Shown piece by piece: positions 1 through 8,674 of a stretch of DNA of 39,420 nucleotides (the first letter of the stretch is position 1; the number at the start of each line of letters is the position of its first letter). The position numbers were made by a program, and so were the translations under genes. The notes beneath the pieces were generated by a model, which was not told the DNA's origin, searched no databases, and was given only the letters and a program-made list of their open reading frames with translations. The stretch is from Massilia glaciei (GTDB lineage: Bacteria; Pseudomonadota; Gammaproteobacteria; Burkholderiales; Burkholderiaceae_D): positions 1 to 39,420 of the forward strand of contig NZ_PXWF02000312.1 of assembly GCF_003011895.2 (NCBI RefSeq), in the 5' to 3' direction.

Positions 1-208
1 CAGCTAGCTCAGCATCGACGAGCCACGGGCCTGCATGCGGCAGTGGGGCATCGGCCGTGCCTGAAAAGAGCGCATAAAGTCCCAGTCCTTCCTTGAGATT
101 GTCGCCATGAAGGTTTCTAAATTGGGCGCCATCAATCAGGGCGTATAGCCTTAGTGCCGGATGCGCCTGTTGATGGTGGGCGAGACGTTCCGCCACGTCG
201 CTCGTCAC
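1..208 (-). CDS. DUF4123 domain protein (T6SS cargo adaptor), 3' end outside window
   Basis: The minus strand reads open from a GTG at 208 to the window edge (about 69 residues). The residues include LRLYALIDGAQ near 20, then GLGLYALFSGTADAPLPHAG and PWLV near 65. The LYALIDGAQ start and the later GPWLV are hallmarks of DUF4123 proteins, known as adaptors (Tap/TEC type) that load cargo effectors onto VgrG or PAAR tips. The GTG overlaps the stop of the upstream PAAR gene (GTGA, bases 208-205), so the two are translationally coupled. The effector would be expected just beyond base 1. The family call rests on motif recognition from a partial sequence; the C-terminal half is missing. Confidence 0.72.
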   Translation of the reverse strand, partial: MTSDVAERLAHHQQAHPALRLYALIDGAQFRNLHGDNLKEGLGLYALFSGTADAPLPHAGPWLVDAELA

Positions 209-621
209 TCCCGCATCACGGTCGAACTGCCGCTAGCCGCCGCCGTGAGCAGACAGTCCAGACAAATACCGGACTCGGTAGGCGTGGCGATCAGGGACGC
301 CGCTGTCCGTTCCGCACCGCTGTCATCGGCGTGGACATCGCCAAGGGAGGACTCGTTTGACCATGTGGTCGTGATCTGGCTTGAGATGAGGCGCGCCCCG
401 CAGGCGGTCGCATCCCCATGGCGGGCATAGCCGTTACCCGCGCCGTCCACGAGGTCGGTCGGCCCGGCGGTGATCGGAAAGGTGCCCTTGCACTTTGGGC
501 AAACGGTCATGTCGCCAACACGGGCGACGTATTTGCCGTTGATATCAAAGGTAAAATCGGCGCCGATCACGGTTCCGCCATGTGTCGTTTTGTCGCCCAT
601 CACGATAAGTGGCTTGCTCAA
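205..621 (-). CDS. PAAR domain protein (type VI secretion spike tip)
   Basis: 138 residues. The N-terminal 90 residues form a PAAR domain: MGDKTTHGGTVIGAD at the start, VGDMTVCPKCKGTFPI in the middle and GYARHGDATACGARLI at the end, with the Cys/His residues that bind the tip metal in this family. PAAR proteins sharpen the VgrG spike and carry effectors. The last 45 residues are a low-complexity tail with no domain I recognise. The start is TTG, chosen because a strong ribosome site (AAAGGAGAA) lies 6-7 bases upstream and the protein begins MSKPLIVMGDKT, the usual family start. It is coupled by a 4-base overlap to the DUF4123 gene downstream, a standard cargo arrangement. No VgrG gene is visible upstream. 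Confidence 0.85.
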   Translation of the reverse strand: MSKPLIVMGDKTTHGGTVIGADFTFDINGKYVARVGDMTVCPKCKGTFPITAGPTDLVDGAGNGYARHGDATACGARLISSQITTTWSNESSLGDVHADDSGAERTAASLIATPTESGICLDCLLTAAASGSSTVMRE

Positions 622-1033
622 ACAATTCTCCTTTTCCCAGGATGTCTATTTGAAATGGTTCAAGCCATGAATCATTTGATCTTGCGCAAACTATCGCCGG
701 CCGACGGTTGCGATTAGAAATTTCGAGTATGGGTGCGGCGAGCAGCGCCTCTTTGATGTCCCATCCCCCCCAATCGGCACCCTGAGGGAGTACGCCGATC
801 ATTCATCTGAGCTCCCGTCCACCTCAGCTTTCTCGCTCGCCTCAGCGCGCTAACAGTTCCATTAGATCAAGTGCTTCAGCCGCTGCGAACTCGACCTACA
901 TTTCAATTCATGTCGCCCCTAAAACCGTTGCAACTTCATCAGTGCATCCGAAAGTCGTTCCGCTCCCTCGATATTATTGTTTTCGAAGACCATCATGTAA
1001 CGGTAATTTCGTCCTGCCCTAGATCCCCACAGC
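622..1033. other. 412-bp region without a supported gene; possible relic coding fragments on the minus strand
   Basis: No complete gene is convincing here. The minus strand has two protein-like stretches. One (about 1106 down to a TAG at 919-921) reads SFGHTSHPGIACGVG, later GRNYRYMMVFENNN and ends in SDALMKLQRF, but it is bounded upstream by a TAA and lacks a good start. The other (802 to about 640) reads MIGVLPQGADWGGWDIKEA and runs into the PAAR ribosome site. They could be remnants of a gene formerly upstream of PAAR. The first overlaps the plus-strand small gene below, so at most one of the two is real there. Confidence 0.3.
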
Positions 1034-1078
1034 TTGCCGAGCTTGAGCTTTAACTCAGCTGCACCAACCCCGCATGCT

Positions 1079-1339
1079 ATGCCAGGATGGGAAGTGTGGC
1101 CGAAACTGGTTTACGACGCAGTCATCGAAGCAGATGTTTTGAGAAAGATGCAAGACGATCTTGACGCTGCCGGAATTGTCTACTCCGGCCGGAACCTTCG
1201 AATATCGGACTTATGGAACAGTGGCCACTACAACCTGTGGAAGAAGCACGGGGCCGGGTGTATGGAGTTCGACGTGTCAAGCGAAGACAGCTGGTCGATG
1301 AGGCGTATCGCCGAAGTCATTGGGAGTGAGGGATCGTGA
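1079..1339 (+). CDS. Hypothetical protein, 86 aa
   Basis: I do not recognise this protein. From ATG 1079 it begins MPGWEVWPKLVYDAV; the frame stays open upstream to a TTG at 1034, so the start is uncertain and there is no strong ribosome site. It is acidic and Trp-rich (DLWNSGHYNLWKKHGAGCMEF), soluble-looking, with no signal peptide or membrane segment. Its stop overlaps the start of the next gene (TGATG at 1337-1341), which supports both as a translationally coupled pair. The position beside a PAAR/DUF4123 pair makes an immunity or effector-associated role possible, but that is only inference, and the pair runs in the opposite direction from the secretion genes. Confidence 0.45.
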   Translation: MPGWEVWPKLVYDAVIEADVLRKMQDDLDAAGIVYSGRNLRISDLWNSGHYNLWKKHGAGCMEFDVSSEDSWSMRRIAEVIGSEGS

Positions 1340-1665
1340 TGGCAACGATAAAATATGGCAAGGATAAAAATTTACAGCCGACCTCCGCGAAAGTGTTGAG
1401 GGCGGCGCTTCACGCAAATGCCCACACTGACAGAGTGGAGATGCCCGACCTCCCCGGGGGCAACAGGAAGCCGGTCGCGCGCGTCAAAGATGTGGCGGCC
1501 GTTGGCCCGGCTGTCGTTGACGCAAAAGTCAAAGTCAAACGTGTTGTCGCAAAAGGGGGGGCGGGCACAGCCTCAGACGGGAAAACGATAGTCCGTGTCA
1601 CCATCGACGCGCCAGACGTGCTCCATTTGTTTTCCAACCGAAAAAAGAAGGCTATTTCCTCCTGA
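1339..1665 (+). CDS. Hypothetical basic protein, 108 aa
   Basis: Starts MATIKYGKDKNL at ATG 1339 (a GTG at 1336 is also possible), with a GAGGGA element about 8 bases upstream and overlap with the preceding gene. It is rich in Lys, Val and Ala, with a middle of repeated Val/Lys stretches (VVDAKVKVKRVVAK) and the ending VTIDAPDVLHLFSNRKKKA. No domain, signal peptide or membrane segment is recognised. It ends 136 bases from the convergent lactonase gene. It could be a small partner of the preceding unknown protein; no function is assigned. Confidence 0.42.
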   Translation: MATIKYGKDKNLQPTSAKVLRAALHANAHTDRVEMPDLPGGNRKPVARVKDVAAVGPAVVDAKVKVKRVVAKGGAGTASDGKTIVRVTIDAPDVLHLFSNRKKKAISS

Positions 1666-1801
1666 GCCATCTGCTTCGGATTGCTTAAGGTGCCGCAGAG
1701 CTGGTGTTCGCTCCAGATCGGTTGGACGGTTTGTGCAGATCGAGGCGGATCCGGGATGGAGCCCGCAACCGGGGCAACTTGGTGGCGGATCGGGCGGAAA
1801 G

Positions 1802-2683
1802 CTACAAGCAACCGAAACGCTGCTCGGGCAAGCCGCGCACCCCGGCCAGCGTGGCGCTGAACACGCCGCCGGCCGACGGCTCGGCGGCCAGCGTGGCGGC
1901 ATCCAATCCCACGCGCGCCGACGTGACGTAGGCGGTGCCCAGTTCCGGCCCGCCGAACGCGACGCAGCTCGGTTGCGACGCCGGCAGCGCCAGCTCGCGC
2001 CCGACCCTGCCGTCGGGCGTGTAGCACACCACCTTGCGCGCGCCCCACAGCGCATTCCACAAATTGCCGTCGGCGTCGATGGTCGAGCCGTCGGGCTCGC
2101 CACCCGCCGCGCCCAGCTCGGCGAACACGCGCGCCCCGCCGACCGCGCCGCTGACCGGGTCGTAGCTGCAGCAGCGGATCTTTTTCTCTTGCGAATCGCA
2201 GTAGTACATGGTCGCGCCGTCCGGGCTGAAGCAGATGCTGTTGGCGATCCCGACGTCCTGCAGGTCGAGCCGCTCGAGCGTCAGGTCGCCGTTGAGGCGG
2301 TAGAAGCCGCCGATCGCCGGGCGCGGCTCGGCCTCGTTGAAGGTGCCGAACACGAAGCGGCCTTGGCGGTCGCAGCGGCCGTCGTTGACGCGCGTGCTCG
2401 GCAGGTGGGCCTCGACGGCGCACACCGGCGTCACCGCGCCGCTCGAAAAATCGAAGAACGCCAGCCGCGACGCCAAGCCCAGCAGCAGGCGGTCGTCGTC
2501 GCCGGTCAGGGCGAAGCAGGCCAGCCTTTCGGGCATGGCCCATTGTTCGGTCCGGCCGCTGGCGGGGTGGTGCGCGTACAAGGTGGCGCCCAGGATGTCG
2601 GTCCACAAAACACGGTCGCTGCGTTCGCACCACAACACGCACTCGCCCAGCATGTTGCGGGCGTCCACCATCAAATCGAGCAT
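1802..2683 (-). CDS. SMP-30/gluconolactonase-family sugar lactonase
   Basis: 293 residues, a six-bladed beta-propeller of the SMP-30/regucalcin/gluconolactonase family, which hydrolyses aldonolactones using one divalent metal. The family's metal and catalytic residues are present: Glu14 in MLGECVLW, Asn100 in RVNDGRCD, Asn148 in IANSICFSPDG and Asp198 in EPDGSTIDADG. Next to galactonate dehydratase it most likely opens D-galactonolactone (possibly also L-arabinolactone). The start is ATG 2683 rather than the in-frame TTG at 2698, because that TTG lies inside the ribosome site (GGAGAAGG, 7 bases before 2683). The gene is divergent from dgoD, so both probably share the 177-bp control region between them. 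Confidence 0.9.
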   Translation of the reverse strand: MLDLMVDARNMLGECVLWCERSDRVLWTDILGATLYAHHPASGRTEQWAMPERLACFALTGDDDRLLLGLASRLAFFDFSSGAVTPVCAVEAHLPSTRVNDGRCDRQGRFVFGTFNEAEPRPAIGGFYRLNGDLTLERLDLQDVGIANSICFSPDGATMYYCDSQEKKIRCCSYDPVSGAVGGARVFAELGAAGGEPDGSTIDADGNLWNALWGARKVVCYTPDGRVGRELALPASQPSCVAFGGPELGTAYVTSARVGLDAATLAAEPSAGGVFSATLAGVRGLPEQRFGCL

Positions 2684-2860
2684 TCTGACCTTCTCCAACG
2701 TTTCCAGGGAGGCGCTACGGTGTCATATTTTTTGCCGATGCGCAACTGAAACGAGCTATGCGATATCCATATGCTTTCCTCGCAAATATTCATATTTCCA
2801 ATGTAGCTGCCTTCCGTACACTTGTTCCATTGCCCATCAGATACTGTACGCCTCGACTTT
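2684..2860. promoter_or_regulatory. Divergent control region between lactonase and dgoD
   Basis: AT-rich compared with its surroundings. Visible elements are a perfect inverted repeat AAATAT-TC-ATATTT (2784-2797) and the string CTGCCTTCCGTAC (2807-2819), which recurs with one change (CTGCTTTCCGTAC) at 9681-9693 upstream of dgoK. The shared string and its place before two genes of one pathway suggest a common regulator, possibly the LysR protein encoded at 8675. No confident -35/-10 pair could be set, and dgoD lacks a clear ribosome site. Confidence 0.45.
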
Positions 2861-4009
2861 ATGAAAATCACAAAACTGACCACGTACCGGGTACCACCGC
2901 GCTGGATGCTGCTCAAGATCGAGACCGACGAGGGCGTCTTCGGCTGGGGCGAGCCGGTCATCGAGGGCCGCGCCCGCACCGTCGAGACCGCGGTCAGGGA
3001 AATGGAGCAGTTCCTGATCGGGCAGGACCCGGCCCGCATCAACGACCTGTGGCAGGCCATGTACCGGGGCGGCTTCTACCGCGGCGGGGCGATCCTGATG
3101 AGCGCGATCGCCGGCATCGACCAGGCGCTGTGGGACATCAAGGGCAAGACGCTCGGCGTGCCGGTCTACGAACTGCTGGGCGGCCGGGTGCGCGACAAGA
3201 TGAAGATGTACAGCTGGGTCGGCGGCGACCGCCCGTCCGACGTCATCTCCGGCATCCGCAAGCTGCGCGAGATCGGCATCGACACCTTCAAGATGAACGG
3301 CACCGAGGAGTTCCGCATGCTCGACAGCGCGCGCGCGGTCGACGAGGCGGTCGGGCGCATCGCCGAGATCCGCGAGGCCTTCGGCAACGAGATCGAATTC
3401 GGCATCGACTTCCACGGCCGCGTGGCCGCGCCCATGGCCAAGGTGCTGCTGCGCGCGCTCGAGCCGTACCGCCCCCTGTTCGTCGAGGAGCCGGTGCTGG
3501 CCGAGCAGGCCGAGTACTATCCGCGGCTGGCCGAGTCGACCTCGATCCCGCTGGCCGCCGGCGAGCGCATGTATTCGCGCTTCGAGTTCAAGCGCGTGTT
3601 CGAGCAGGGCGGCATCGCGATCGTGCAGCCGGACGTCTCGCACGCCGGCGGCATCACCGAATGCGTCAAGATCGCCGCCATGGCCGAGGCCTACGACGTC
3701 GCGCTCGCGCTCCACTGTCCGCTCGGCCCGGTGGCGCTGGCGGCCTGCCTGCACGTCGACTTCGTCTCGCACAACGCGGTGCTGCAGGAGCAAAGCATGG
3801 GGATCCATTACAACAAGGGCGCCGAGCTGCTCGACTACGTCAAGAACAAGGAGGACTTCCGCATGGACGGCGGCTACATCGCGGCGCTGACCAAGCCGGG
3901 GCTGGGCGTGGTCATCGACGAGGAGCGCGTGATCGAGGCGAGCCGGAACTGCCCCGACTGGAGCAATCCGCTGTGGCGCCACGAAGACGGCAGCGTCGCC
4001 GAGTGGTAG
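2861..4009 (+). CDS. dgoD: D-galactonate dehydratase
   Basis: 382 residues, the same length as E. coli DgoD. This enolase-superfamily enzyme removes water from D-galactonate to give 2-keto-3-deoxy-D-galactonate, step three of the De Ley-Doudoroff pathway. It starts [20 protein letters not shown] and has the N-terminal capping domain, then the barrel with the Mg ligands: Asp (with the paired His) in GIDFHGR, Glu in FVEEPV and Glu in AAGERMYSR. The catalytic His is in [14 protein letters not shown] 2861 is chosen because it gives exactly the family N-terminus. Fifty-two bases downstream follows an SMP-30 paralogue, then the sugar ABC genes, all on the same strand. Confidence 0.96.
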   Translation: MKITKLTTYRVPPRWMLLKIETDEGVFGWGEPVIEGRARTVETAVREMEQFLIGQDPARINDLWQAMYRGGFYRGGAILMSAIAGIDQALWDIKGKTLGVPVYELLGGRVRDKMKMYSWVGGDRPSDVISGIRKLREIGIDTFKMNGTEEFRMLDSARAVDEAVGRIAEIREAFGNEIEFGIDFHGRVAAPMAKVLLRALEPYRPLFVEEPVLAEQAEYYPRLAESTSIPLAAGERMYSRFEFKRVFEQGGIAIVQPDVSHAGGITECVKIAAMAEAYDVALALHCPLGPVALAACLHVDFVSHNAVLQEQSMGIHYNKGAELLDYVKNKEDFRMDGGYIAALTKPGLGVVIDEERVIEASRNCPDWSNPLWRHEDGSVAEW

Positions 4010-4061
4010 CCGGATGTCGAACCTGAACTTCAGCCTTGCCTCGGCGCGCCGGTAACCGATC

Positions 4062-4907
4062 ATGCACAACCACGCCACCGAACCCGGTCACGGCCTGCGC
4101 TGGGACGCGCGCGCCGGCCGCTGGTGGTGGTCGGGCGCCGACGCGCCCGCGCTGCACGCCTGGGCCCCCGGCGACGGCGCGGCCCGGACCAGCAAGCTGC
4201 CCGAGGGCGCCGGCCTGTTGGCCCACTGCCGCTCGGGGCGCCTGCTGCTTGGCCTGCCGAAGCGGCTGTGCCTGACCGAGGCGCCGGCGGCCGGCGTGGG
4301 CCGCGCGCAACTGCGGGTGCGCGCGCTGGTGGCGGTCGACGCGGCCGAGCCGCGCACGCAAATTTGCGATGGCCGCACCGACCGCGGCGGCAAGCTGGTG
4401 TTTGGAACCGGCAACGCCGGCGGCGACCAGCGTCCGATCGGCAGTTTTTACCAGTACTCGCGCCAGCACGGACTGCGCCGACTGGCGCTGCCGGCGGTGG
4501 CGCAGGCGGCCAGCATCTGCTTCAGCGGCGACGGCCGGCGCCTGTATTTCGCCGACGCCGCCATCGGCCGCATCTTGCACTGCGCCTACGATTCCGGGCG
4601 CGCGGCGGTGTCCGCTGTCGGCGTGTTCGCGCAACTGGACGGCGCGGCGCGCCCGCGCGGCGCCGTGGTCGACGCCGACGGCTGCCTGTGGAGCGCGCAA
4701 CCGGGCCAGCTGCTGCGCTACGACCCGGCCGGCAAGGTGCTCTCGCGCCTGGCGATCGACTGCGGCACGCCGGCGTTCGGCGGCGCCGGGATGGACCAGC
4801 TGATGGTGGCCGGGGCGGCCGGACTGGTGGGGCTGGCCGGGGCGGCGGCGGGGCTGGCCGACGCCTTGTACGACGATCATGATGTCGCGTGGGCTACACA
4901 GACTTGA
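4062..4907 (+). CDS. SMP-30-like protein lacking all metal-binding residues (putative pseudoenzyme)
   Basis: 281 residues, clearly paralogous to the lactonase at 1802-2683: the blocks CDGRTDRGGKLVFGTGN, ASICFSGDG, ADAAIGRI and VVDADGCLW match that protein's propeller strands. Each of the four residues that hold the metal in the family is replaced: Glu becomes His10 (PGHGLRWD), Asn becomes Cys102 (QICDGRTD), Asn becomes Ala150 (QAASICF) and Asp becomes Arg199 (RPRGAVVD). The frame is intact and in the usual position for the lactonase in such operons. It is therefore more likely a sugar- or lactone-binding pseudoenzyme, or a recently inactivated copy, than an active lactonase. No good ribosome site is visible before the ATG. 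The C-terminus is Gly/Ala-rich and shorter than normal. Confidence 0.75.
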   Translation: MHNHATEPGHGLRWDARAGRWWWSGADAPALHAWAPGDGAARTSKLPEGAGLLAHCRSGRLLLGLPKRLCLTEAPAAGVGRAQLRVRALVAVDAAEPRTQICDGRTDRGGKLVFGTGNAGGDQRPIGSFYQYSRQHGLRRLALPAVAQAASICFSGDGRRLYFADAAIGRILHCAYDSGRAAVSAVGVFAQLDGAARPRGAVVDADGCLWSAQPGQLLRYDPAGKVLSRLAIDCGTPAFGGAGMDQLMVAGAAGLVGLAGAAAGLADALYDDHDVAWATQT

Positions 4908-4966
4908 AAATAATCACAAACATGACTGGCTGCGCAGGTGCGAGCGGACCCAGAATCGCAGGACGA

Positions 4967-5008
4967 GACGCAGCACGACAGACGCAGCACGACAGACGCA
5001 GAACGACA
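4967..5008. repeat. Three tandem copies of a 14-bp unit upstream of the araF-like gene
   Basis: The unit GACGCAGCACGACA occurs at 4967-4980 and 4981-4994, then once with a single change (GACGCAGAACGACA) at 4995-5008. The array ends 22 bases before the start codon of the sugar-binding protein, so it lies in the leader of its mRNA. It could alter spacing or translation of the downstream gene; copy-number variation is likely for such a unit. Confidence 0.9.
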
Positions 5009-5030
5009 CGCGAATAATCAGGAGACGGAA

Positions 5031-6020
5031 ATGACAACACGTAGAACAACTTTGAACGCGCTGGGCGCGGCCCTAATGCTGAGCGCCCTGGGCTGCAGCC
5101 AGGCGGCGGAACCGGTCAAGATCGGCTTTCTGGTCAAGCAGGCCGAGGAGCCATGGTTCCAGGACGAGTGGCGCTTCGCCGAGCAGGCGGCCAAGGACAA
5201 GGGCTTCACGCTGGTAAAAATCGGCATCCCCAGCGGCGAGAAGATGATCTCCGCGATCGACAACCTGGCCGCGCAAAAGGTGGCCGGCTTCATCATCTGC
5301 GCGCCCGACGTCAAGCTCGGCAAGGCAGTGCAGCGTGCCGCCAAGCGCAACGACATGCTGGTCATGTCGGTCGACGACCGCCTGCTCGACGGCGCCGGCA
5401 AGCCGCTCGAGGGGGTGCCGCACATGGGCATTTCGGCCTACGAGATCGGCAAGCAGGTCGGCCAGGCGCTGGCCGCCGAGGCCAAGGCGCGCGGCTGGAA
5501 GCTGGGCGAGGTGGCGTTGCTGCGCGTGGCCTACGACCAGCTGCCCACGGGCGTCGAGCGCACCGCCGGCGCGGTCGACGCGCTCAAGGCGGCCGGCTTG
5601 CCGGCCGCCAACGTGGTCGACGCGCCGCAGGCCAAGACCGACACCGAGTCCTCGTTCAACGCCGCCAACATTGCCTTCACCAAGCAGCAGGGCTTCAAGC
5701 GCTGGATGGCGGTCGGCCTGAACGACGAATCGGTGCTCGGCGCGGTGCGCGCCGCCGAGGGGCGCGGCATGCGCCGCGACGCCATGATCGGCGTCGGCAT
5801 CGGCGGCAGCAAGACCGCGCTCAACGAGTTCGCCAAGCCGCAGCCGACCGGCTTCTTCGGCACCGTGATGCTCAGCCCCAAGCGCCACGGCTACGAGACC
5901 TCGGTCAACATGTACAACTGGATCAAGACCGGCAAGGCGCCGGCCCCGCTGACGCTGACCTCGGGCACCCTGATGACCCGCACCAATTACGTGCAAGTGC
6001 GCGCGCAGCTGGAGAAGTGA
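5031..6020 (+). CDS. Periplasmic sugar-binding protein of an AraFGH-type ABC importer
   Basis: 329 residues, the same length as E. coli AraF. An N-terminal export signal ([20 protein letters not shown]) precedes either a signal-peptidase site near SQAA|EP or a weak lipobox (ALGC). The mature part shows the type I periplasmic fold: [51 protein letters not shown] and [13 protein letters not shown]. Family homologues bind L-arabinose and/or D-galactose; the neighbouring galactonate genes favour D-galactose here. The start follows GGAGACGGAA. The araG-like gene begins 5 bases after the stop. Confidence 0.9.
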   Translation: MTTRRTTLNALGAALMLSALGCSQAAEPVKIGFLVKQAEEPWFQDEWRFAEQAAKDKGFTLVKIGIPSGEKMISAIDNLAAQKVAGFIICAPDVKLGKAVQRAAKRNDMLVMSVDDRLLDGAGKPLEGVPHMGISAYEIGKQVGQALAAEAKARGWKLGEVALLRVAYDQLPTGVERTAGAVDALKAAGLPAANVVDAPQAKTDTESSFNAANIAFTKQQGFKRWMAVGLNDESVLGAVRAAEGRGMRRDAMIGVGIGGSKTALNEFAKPQPTGFFGTVMLSPKRHGYETSVNMYNWIKTGKAPAPLTLTSGTLMTRTNYVQVRAQLEK

Positions 6021-6025
6021 GCCCC

Positions 6026-7615
6026 ATGGCGCCTTATCTGCAATTTGACAATGTGTCGAAGTTCTTCCCGGGCGTGACCGCGCTCGGGGGCGTGAGCTTC
6101 GAGGCGCATGCCGGCGCGGTGCACGGCCTGCTCGGGGAGAACGGGGCCGGCAAGTCGACCCTGCTCAAGATCCTCGGCGGCCAGTACCGCCCGGACGGCG
6201 GACGCCTTCTGCTCGGCGGGAAGGAATGCCACTTCGGCTCCGCCAGCGACGCCATCGGCGCCGGCATCGCCGTGATCCACCAGGAATTGCAGTATGTGCC
6301 CGAACTGACCGTGGCCGAAAACGTGCTGCTGGGCCGCCTGCCGACCCGCTTCGGCCTGGTCGACAAGGCCCGGGCCAACCGGCTGGCGTCGGCGCGGCTC
6401 GCCAAGATCGGGGTCGAACTCGACCCGCAGGCGCGCCTGGCCGACTTGTCGATCGCGCAGCGCCAGATGGTCGAGATCTGCAAGGCCGTGATGCAGGACG
6501 CGCAAGTGATCGCCTTCGACGAGCCGACCAGCAGCCTGTCGCACCGTGAGACCGAAATCCTGTTCCGGCTGGTGCGCGAGCTGCGCGCCGACGGCCGCAC
6601 CCTGATCTACATCTCGCACCGTCTCGAGGAGCTGTACGCGCTGTGCGACAGCTGCACCATCTTCCGCGACGGGCGCAAGGTCGCGACCCATCCCGTGATG
6701 GCCGAGGTCCCGCGCGAGCGTTTGATCAGCGACATGGTCGGGCGCGAACTGTCCGACATCTACGACTTCCAGCCGCGCGCGCCCGGTCCCGAGCGGCTGC
6801 GCGTGCGCGGCATGGCCGAAGGCTGCGATTTCTCGGTGCGCGCGGGCGAGGTGTTGGGATTTTTCGGCCTGGTGGGCGCCGGCCGCAGCGAACTGATGAT
6901 GCAGTTGTACGGCGCCGAGCGGCGCGCGCCGGGCAGCGTCACGCTCGACGCCAAGGCGGTTGCGCACGGCAGCCCGTCGAAGGCGATCGCGGCCGGCATC
7001 GTGCTGTGCCCCGAGGACCGCAAGGAGCAGGGCATCCTGGCGCACGCCTCGGTGGCCGAGAACATCAACATCAGCTGCCGCCGCAACGGCCTGCTGGGCG
7101 GGGTCTTCCTGCGCCACGCGCGCGAGGCCGCGCTGGCCGACGACTTCATCGCGCGCCTCAAGATCAAGACCCCGCACCGCGAGCAGGAGATCCGCCTGCT
7201 CTCGGGCGGCAACCAGCAAAAGGCGATCCTGGCGCGCTGGCTGGCCGAGCCCGACCTGAAGGTGCTGATCCTCGATGAGCCCACCCGCGGCATCGACGTC
7301 GGCGCCAAGAACGACATCTACCGCATCATCTTCGAGGTGGCCGCGCGCGGCTGCTGCGTGATCGTGGTCTCGAGCGAACTGCCCGAGGTGCTGGGCATCT
7401 CGGACCGCGTCTGCGTCATGCGCGACGGCCGCATCGTCGGCGAACTGGCGCGCGGCGACGCCACCGAAACCGAGGTGCTGCGGCTGGCCCTGCCCGACGA
7501 GGTCGCGCCGGCCGCCATCCTTGATACCCCGGGCACCCCACCCGATACCCCACCCGGCACCCCACCCGATACCTCACCCGATACCTCACCCAATACCGTC
7601 CGGAGAACCGCATGA
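6026..7615 (+). CDS. Sugar ABC transporter ATP-binding protein (AraG type)
   Basis: 529 residues with two fused nucleotide-binding domains, as in AraG/RbsA/MglA. Domain 1 has Walker [10 protein letters not shown], signature LSIAQRQ and Walker [13 protein letters not shown]. Domain 2 has the usual degenerate Walker A (GLVGAGRSE), signature LLSGGNQQK and Walker [13 protein letters not shown]. It powers uptake through the permease encoded next, with which it overlaps by 4 bases (ATGA at 7612-7615). It is about 25 residues longer than E. coli AraG because of a repeat-encoded Thr/Pro/Asp tail (see 7523-7597). Specificity is set by the binding protein, probably galactose and/or arabinose. Confidence 0.93.
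   Translation: MAPYLQFDNVSKFFPGVTALGGVSFEAHAGAVHGLLGENGAGKSTLLKILGGQYRPDGGRLLLGGKECHFGSASDAIGAGIAVIHQELQYVPELTVAENVLLGRLPTRFGLVDKARANRLASARLAKIGVELDPQARLADLSIAQRQMVEICKAVMQDAQVIAFDEPTSSLSHRETEILFRLVRELRADGRTLIYISHRLEELYALCDSCTIFRDGRKVATHPVMAEVPRERLISDMVGRELSDIYDFQPRAPGPERLRVRGMAEGCDFSVRAGEVLGFFGLVGAGRSELMMQLYGAERRAPGSVTLDAKAVAHGSPSKAIAAGIVLCPEDRKEQGILAHASVAENINISCRRNGLLGGVFLRHAREAALADDFIARLKIKTPHREQEIRLLSGGNQQKAILARWLAEPDLKVLILDEPTRGIDVGAKNDIYRIIFEVAARGCCVIVVSSELPEVLGISDRVCVMRDGRIVGELARGDATETEVLRLALPDEVAPAAILDTPGTPPDTPPGTPPDTSPDTSPNTVRRTA
7523..7597 (+). repeat. 12-bp in-frame tandem repeat encoding a (D/G/N)T(P/S)P tail of the ABC ATPase
   Basis: About six copies of a 12-base unit of the type GATACCCCACCC encode [25 protein letters not shown] at the very C-terminus of the AraG-like protein. 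The unit is a multiple of three, so copy changes keep the frame. The array ends 14 bases before the araH start codon, within the region that must carry its ribosome site. Confidence 0.92.
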
Positions 7616-8592
7616 GCACCATCCCACTGACCACAACGGCGGCCCCGGCGCGCGCGCGCCGGCGCGCCATGCTGATCGAGTACAGCATGCCGATCGCCTT
7701 CGTGCTGCTGTTCGCGGTGCTCTCGATCACGGTCGAGAACTTCTTCTCGGTGACCAACATCGTCGGCCTGACGCTGTCGGTGGCGCAGATCGGCATGGTC
7801 GCCTGCACCATGATGTTCTGCCTGGCCTCGCGCGACTTCGACCTGTCGGTCGGCTCGACCATCGCTTTTGCCGGCGTGCTCGGCGCAATCGTGCTCGAGC
7901 GCAGCGGCAGCGTGCCGCTGGCTATGCTGGCCGGCCTCGGCGCCGGCGCCGCGATCGGCACCTTCAACGGCGTGCTGATCGCCTACCTGCGCGTCAACGC
8001 GCTGATCGCCACGCTGGCGACCATGCTGATGGTGCGCGGGCTCGCCTTCATTGCCTCGCAGGGCCAGGCGGTCGGCATCAACGACGACGCCTTCATCGAC
8101 TTCGGCGACGCCCGCATCCTCGGCGTGCCGATGCCGGTGCTGGTGGCGGCGGCCTGCTTCGTGGTGTTTGGCATCCTGCTCAACCACACGGTGTTCGGCC
8201 GCAACACGCTGGCCATCGGCGGCAATCCCGAGGCGGCGCGGCTGGCCGGGGTCAAGGTCGAGAAACTGCGCGTGTGGATCTTCGCGCTGCAGGGTTTCGT
8301 GGTCGGCCTGGCGGGCCTGATCCTGGCCGCGCGCATCACCAGCGGGCAGCCGAACGCGGCCCAGGGGTTCGAGCTCGACGTGATCTCGGCCTGCGTGCTG
8401 GGCGGCGTGTCGCTGGCCGGCGGCAAGGCGCGCATCTTCGGGGTCCTGATCGGCGTGCTGATCATGGGCACGGTGGAGAACGTGATGAACCTGCTCGACG
8501 TCGACGCCTTCTACCAGTACCTGATGCGCGGCATCATCCTGCTCGCGGCCGTGCTGCTCGACCAGCTCAAGACGCGCGGCGAGCGCCACTGA
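7612..8592 (+). CDS. Sugar ABC transporter permease (AraH type)
   Basis: 326 residues, integral inner-membrane permease of the ribose/arabinose/galactose (BPD_transp_2) family. Hydrophobic segments begin at about residue 26 ([14 protein letters not shown]) and recur through the protein. Family motifs are [19 protein letters not shown] near the middle of the first half, [15 protein letters not shown], the cytoplasmic coupling loop [14 protein letters not shown], and [19 protein letters not shown] near the end. It is coupled by ATGA to the ATPase gene and is the last gene of the importer set. A 28-base GC stretch and a promoter separate it from the LysR gene. Confidence 0.94.
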   Translation: MSTIPLTTTAAPARARRRAMLIEYSMPIAFVLLFAVLSITVENFFSVTNIVGLTLSVAQIGMVACTMMFCLASRDFDLSVGSTIAFAGVLGAIVLERSGSVPLAMLAGLGAGAAIGTFNGVLIAYLRVNALIATLATMLMVRGLAFIASQGQAVGINDDAFIDFGDARILGVPMPVLVAAACFVVFGILLNHTVFGRNTLAIGGNPEAARLAGVKVEKLRVWIFALQGFVVGLAGLILAARITSGQPNAAQGFELDVISACVLGGVSLAGGKARIFGVLIGVLIMGTVENVMNLLDVDAFYQYLMRGIILLAAVLLDQLKTRGERH

Positions 8593-8619
8593 GCGGCTCC
8601 GGTGGCGGCCGCGCCACGG

Positions 8620-8649
8620 TTGACTCTGGCGGCCGCGCCCGCCTATGAT
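8620..8649 (+). promoter_or_regulatory. Promoter of the LysR gene
   Basis: TTGACT (8620-8625), 18-bp spacer, TATGAT (8644-8649): a near-consensus sigma-70 pair. The -10 box contains the upstream ATG at 8645, so transcripts from this promoter start after it, which supports ATG 8675 as the true LysR start. The spacer contains CTGGCGGCCGCGCC, which nearly repeats GGTGGCGGCCGCGCC 20 bases upstream. Confidence 0.65.
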
Positions 8650-8674
8650 GGGCATCCCGCCCCGATTGCCGCGC

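Noticed and set aside
5153-6025. A long open frame in another phase through the sugar-binding-protein gene, joined to the ATPase
   Set aside because: Arg/Gly-rich translation without motifs; the AraF-like frame has signal peptide, correct length and ribosome site.
5031-8592. Firm naming of the importer as L-arabinose AraFGH
   Set aside because: The neighbouring catabolic genes are for galactonate; no arabonate dehydratase or arabinose isomerase genes are present, so specificity was left open.
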